64,000 bases of DNA from Melastoma dodecandrum (lineage: Eukaryota; Streptophyta; Magnoliopsida; Myrtales; Melastomataceae), in the NCBI GenBank assembly GCA_029817715.1, contig JARUPY010000544.1, forward strand, positions 33,504-97,503, read 5' to 3'. Every line of letters begins with the position of its first letter. Position 1 is the stretch's first letter. Positions 60,080 through 64,000 of the stretch are shown piece by piece. The notes beneath the pieces were generated by a model. The model searched no databases. It had not been told where the DNA came from and saw only the letters and a program-made list of their open reading frames with translations. The translations under genes were made by a program, and so were the position numbers.

Positions 60080-61870
60080 TTTGAGTCCGTCTTAGGACCC
60101 TCTTACGTGCTGCTTTTCGGGATTACTATTTTTTTTGCAGACTCTCTGCCACTCTGATCGTGGATCTCCAAAGGTTTCTCCTACAATCCACCCAAATCTC
60201 TTAACAGGGCGTTTGATGTACACAAAATCTTTCTTCTCGGGATCATAGCCCCGAATTTCCTGCAAGTTAGGTTCAGGCATTACAGCATCAATAACGTTGG
60301 GTGGTGAAATTACCTGTGATCTCGCTCTTGAGTTTAATCTCAATTTCTTCATTGCTTGACATCTGAACGAGCTTTAGGAAATACATTACGCAACACTTGG
60401 TGAACATCTGTGTGATGACAAACTTATTCGATGCGATCAGTTTGCATTTCACACACAACATTTCTTACTTGAGGAAGCGAGCAATCTGTGGACCCTCTTG
60501 TATCAGCTTTGGGTTGATCTGTGCCACTCCTTTTCCTTTCTCCTCGACAACAACCCTTTCAATCTTGACCAATTCAGGAGCAGGGTCATTGTGTTTCGAA
60601 GGTTCATCCGGAGCTTTGCCTCGAGCACTCCGTTCAGTCCTGCCCCGACCATTTAGCCGTTCACGTAGAGGAGTTCTATTAACTTGTTCTCCTTCATCCG
60701 GTTGCCTCTGTCGAAAACTCACGACCAGCTGACCTAGATGAGGAACTCCCCGAGGGGTATTTCAGGGCAAAATGGGAGTATGATGACACTATTCCCATGG
60801 CCACTTCCTCGAGCTGAGTTAGGTCATGCCACATGCTCTTTTTATTGATTTGCAAGTACCTGCAGAAGTTGCGGCACTTATCCGTGGTATGGGAAGCATC
60901 CACATGCCAATGGCAGTGCTCCACATGAATTTCTCGAGCCAAACAATTCACTACCTGCCTCTCGACCAAGCGCTTGAAAAGCCTGATGGCAATAATAGTC
61001 TCTCTAGACATTTTGATTCCCTACGATGCACGAGTGAAGTCCCGAGATAAAAAGCATATACGTCATCATCAGCGCACTTAGAACACTTATTTTCATTCTC
61101 GAGAGAATACATATGTATTATAGGCTCTTCGCCAAAAGGGTTCTCATCTAATGCACTCGACTCATTTACTTCAGCAAACTTTAGCTCCTTCGACTCAATT
61201 AAGTCTTGGGTTAAATTCCTGAAATGCACACACTCCTGAGTTGAGTGAGTGAACGTTCCATACCACTTGCAATGTTTTCTACATATTTCTCAATCAGAGT
61301 GAAACTCCTATAATAGGAGATTGTGATATTCGGTGGCCCGTCTCTAGAGTTCGTAGAAATCTCGAAAATGTTCTCCCTGAGGTTTCTTCCTTGTCTTTAG
61401 AGACAATGCATTTTGAGCTATCTCGAGCTCATCTCTTTCAGCTAAACTTGTTGCACATTTCAATATATTCTTTCTAAACTTCACCAGAAATAAAGCAGGA
61501 CTCTCCCCGAGAAGCTGCCTCATTTTCAAGATTTCTCCTAGAGTAATCACGGAATCTAACCTATCAAACGCTTTAAGAAATTGGGTTTGCATCTCGACCC
61601 AATTTGGGATAGAGTTTGGAAGAAGTTTCGAGTACCAGCCTCACTAAACTTTCTTGGATTCTTTCATCCACTCGAGCCTCCATCGTCCTTAGACTTTCTT
61701 ATAGCCTCACTAAACTCTTGTCTAGGAGTAAAGTCATCAAGCGAATATTCTCGCCAAGGGTTTTCTAAAGGCTCTATTGGGACCTTCTGAGTACCCTTTT
61801 TTTGATCTCAAGGAGTTGTTTCTCTTTGAGCTCTTTTTTCTTTGTCGTCGTCTGTACGTCTAGTACTAAC
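60080..61870 (-). pseudogene. gag: Retrotransposon gag region, broken (copy 3)
   Basis: The start lies near 61870. Only the second half of the gag core survives (61592-61344, QFLKAFDRLDS and FLVKFRKNIL). The CHWHVDASHTTDKC knuckle is near 60910. A frame at 60352-60092 (GYDPEKKDFVYIKRP) continues past the part kept in copy 2. Deletions and stops make it non-functional. Confidence 0.7.
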
Positions 61871-61932
61871 CATTTTTCTAAGGATTTTTTGCGGATTTCA
61901 AAATTCTAACTCCCACTGTGGTGCCAAAAACA

Positions 61933-62930
61933 TGTTGGGGCGGAAAATGTGTTCCCTGCAATACGTGTCGAATTTTATAGTGAATGATGTGGTCGCTATG
62001 GAGGGAAAGTAAATGTAATACCGGAATTTAATACGACGGTATTGAATTTACAACGTTTGGTGTTGAACACCGCAAAGCAAAGGAATACAAGTATAACAAA
62101 TAAACGCAATATCAGAATTTAATGCGACGATACCGAGCTTACACCGTTACACTTACGGACATTACTCGAACAAGAAACAAGAGAAAAGGCCTAGTGCGCT
62201 TCACGACGGGAGGCGGCGGACTAGAGGCGGTCGAGACGAATTCCTCTCCTGGAATTCACCCTTGTGGAGCGGAGGAGGCGTCAACGACACCGGAATATAA
62301 TGCGACGACACCGATGGTGGAGCTCGACGTCGAAATTTAATGCATGGCGTCGATGGGCGGAATCGAAGGGGTGGCCAGGTCAACTGCAAACGAAATTTAA
62401 TGCACGGCCCCCTTGGATGAACGGGGTGTGTCAACAACGCTAGAATGCACGACACTGAAGTTGGAGGTCAGGACGTGGGTAAAAAGGAAAAAAGCAAAAG
62501 GGTAAAAGATTTAGAATATGTGTGTTTTTAATTGTATCTGTTGTGGTATTTTTATATCTCAGGATCTTTTAGTCGCGGTTAATCAGCAGGCTCAGGATCT
62601 TCTGAGATCGTGTGCACAATCTGTCTCCTATTTTGCAGGATGCATGTACGTCGTATCTCAATCGGCCTTTTTTGGTTTTGCCAGGTTTCTTATTCTTTGA
62701 TCGTGACCTAGTTGGGCCTTCGAGCAAACTTCCCATTTGCGGGTTAGAGGAAGTCAGCACAACATCTCGACTTATATCGAACAAAGCCGTTTCTTGAGCA
62801 ACACTGGATTTCTCGACCGAAGCTGGAGCCAGGCTCTGTTTCATTTCGAGAGACGCCCTCTTGGGCTTTGCTCATTTGGCCCACTAGGAACAAAAATCAT
62901 AAATTTATGTGCGTCAACACCACCCTAACA
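61933..62930 (-). mobile_element. LTR of gag element copy 3, probably complete
   Basis: About 1 kb from TGTTGGGG to CCCTAACA (plus-strand reading), so TG/CA termini are present on both sides. It includes the hairpin array at 62017-62450. About 55 further bases of unrelated sequence separate it from PMEI-flank DNA. Confidence 0.6.
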
Positions 62931-62984
62931 CCTGTTCACCCTGAATACGCTAGAGACAGCATGGTTACCTCGTACCAAAGTTAA

Positions 62985-63432
62985 AAAGGCCAATCATGAC
63001 ATCCCCGCATACTTACTCAAAGATGGCCTTAACTCCAATGCAATAAATGCAGTTCTTTTTTTTTTTTTTGAGAAGGATTAGAAGAAAATATCAATGTCTT
63101 AATCCCGCCGTCCTTTCATTTCAGAAGGGGGGAGGGGGGCGGGGTCATCCCCAAATCCCTCCACTCCCACTTGTTGCAGCAAACACAGGGCCCCCCTCAC
63201 ATCCCTTCTCCAACCAATTTGGCCTAATCAACTTGCATTTCTTTTACATTAAAAAATTAAGACCCCTCTCACTTCTGGACCCCCGAACCCCCTTTCTTTG
63301 CCCTATATATTGGGACTCCCCCAAATTCTCGTCATTCCATCCACTTAAAACACTCGGCCAACCAGAGGAGTTAGAATTAGCTGTACGGGTAACGTTCTTT
63401 TCTTTACCAAAGAAAAAGAAAGAAACTTGCAG
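62985..63432 (+). promoter_or_regulatory. 5' flank and promoter of the second PMEI copy
   Basis: Matches both ends of 22911-23923 but lacks about 575 bases in the middle (joined near 63145). A TATA box, TATATA, is at 63304-63309, about 125 bases before the ATG. The MULE target sequence is uninterrupted at 63179-63188. Confidence 0.6.
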
Positions 63433-64000
63433 ATGGCAACCATGAACAGCACGGGTGCGGTCCTCGTTTTCACGCTCTTCCTCGCGTCCACGGGCTTGAG
63501 CTCAGCCCAACAGCCGTCCAGGACCACCAACGAGTTCCTCAGGTCGTCCTGCAGCGGCACGGCTTACCCGAGCCTCTGTTATAACTCCCTCTCAAGCCAC
63601 GCCAGCATTATCCAGACTAGCCCCAAGCTGCTCGCCAGCAACCGCCCTCGGGGTCACTTTGGACTCTGCACGCTCCGTGTCGGCCATTGATGACGACACA
63701 CTCTCCCGAGGAAAAGGGATGACCCCAAAGGGAGTCAGGGGCCCATGAAGGACTGCGTGGATCAGCTGGCCGACGCCGTTGACAGCATCAAGAGATCCAT
63801 CGACGAGATGAGCCACGTCATGGGTATCGAACTTTGCTCTGACCATGAACGGACGTGCCAGACGTGGGTTGAGCGCGGCTCTCACGGACGGACGAGACCA
63901 CGTGCTGATCCGACGGGTTCTCGGGCCAGCCCTTGAACGGATGGGATGTGAAGACGCAGGTGAGGGATAGGATCGTGACCATCGCCCATCTCACCAGCAA
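63433..64000 (+). pseudogene. PMEI second copy, multiply frameshifted as read, runs off window
   Basis: Near-identical to 23924-24500 for the first ~210 bases, including signal peptide and the SSCSGTAYPSLCYNSLS block. From 63640 onward every difference I see that changes length is an insertion: one base near 63642, 63689, 63729, 63744, 63826, 63851, 63859 and 63869, two near 63700, four near 63890, three near 63907. Substitutions are very few. The frame is lost after about 70 codons. Either this is a pseudogene or the sequence here contains uncorrected long-read errors; the pattern favours the latter. Confidence 0.75.

Larger units (their letters stand above)
59863..62930 (-). mobile_element. 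Minus-strand gag element, copy 3
   Basis: LTR at 62930-61933, primer-like site, then a gag region with internal deletions. Compared with copy 2 it keeps the segment 59863-60270 next to the LARD LTR but lacks parts of gag (near 61290 and 61640). It preserves the outer LTR end that is missing in copies 1 and 2. Confidence 0.72.

Noticed and set aside
1..64000. tRNA, rRNA or organelle insertions
   Set aside because: I saw no cloverleaf, rRNA or organelle gene blocks; the tRNA-like matches are only retroelement primer sites.

Overview
This is an angiosperm (most likely dicot) nuclear window dominated by transposable elements. The evidence is GT-AG introns, a pectin methylesterase inhibitor (PMEI), a pectin methylesterase (PME), a half-size ABCG transporter fragment, Tat/Ogre-type Ty3-gypsy retrotransposons with an archaeal-type second RNase H, and a Mutator-like element (MULE) with a FAR1/MURA-type transposase. 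I cannot name the species. The only clearly intact host gene is the PMEI at 23924-24523. Most other coding sequence is broken.

Layout. (1) 1-6339: end of a non-coding LTR element (LARD, copy 1) with its 3' LTR; a minus-strand gag-type retroelement (copy 1) cut off by that LTR; then a copy of the PMEI 5' flank. (2) 6340-15482: a 9.1 kb MULE with ~780 bp inverted ends, a decayed plus-strand transposase and a convergent multi-exon Ulp1-like (C48) protease gene. (3) 15495-24523: LARD copy 2, gag element copy 2 and the intact PMEI. (4) 26486-27830: a PME gene lacking its last part, with a premature stop and a one-base frameshift. (5) 27998-35690: two copies (E1, E2) of an unrecognised spliced coiled-coil gene flanking block D1, which holds a Tat-type pol remnant and an intron-bearing ABCG pseudogene. 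(6) 35691-52426: an Ogre-like element (36646-52426, two ~2.25 kb LTRs, extra ORF1, gag-pro, 318 bp intron, pol) plus a truncated head-to-tail partial copy on its left. (7) 52427-59021: block D2, the second copy of pol remnant + ABCG. (8) 59022-64000: LARD 3' LTR copy 3, gag element copy 3 and a second PMEI copy that runs off the window.

The module LARD LTR / gag element / PMEI 5' flank occurs three times in one orientation, and D and E each occur twice. The window therefore looks like a young, repeatedly rearranged segmental duplication in which paralogous copies record pre-insertion sites for both the MULE and the Ogre element. PMEI and PME lie 2 kb apart in tandem and would act as inhibitor and target enzyme in the cell wall, but the PME appears non-functional as written.

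The most notable systems are the MULE carrying a better-preserved spliced Ulp1-like protease gene than its own transposase, and the Ogre element whose whole gag-pro-pol frame is open across its intron except for three single-codon stops explicable as transitions. Both types are known in plants. I found no wholly new system. All exon and element borders were read by eye and none was confirmed by alignment software.
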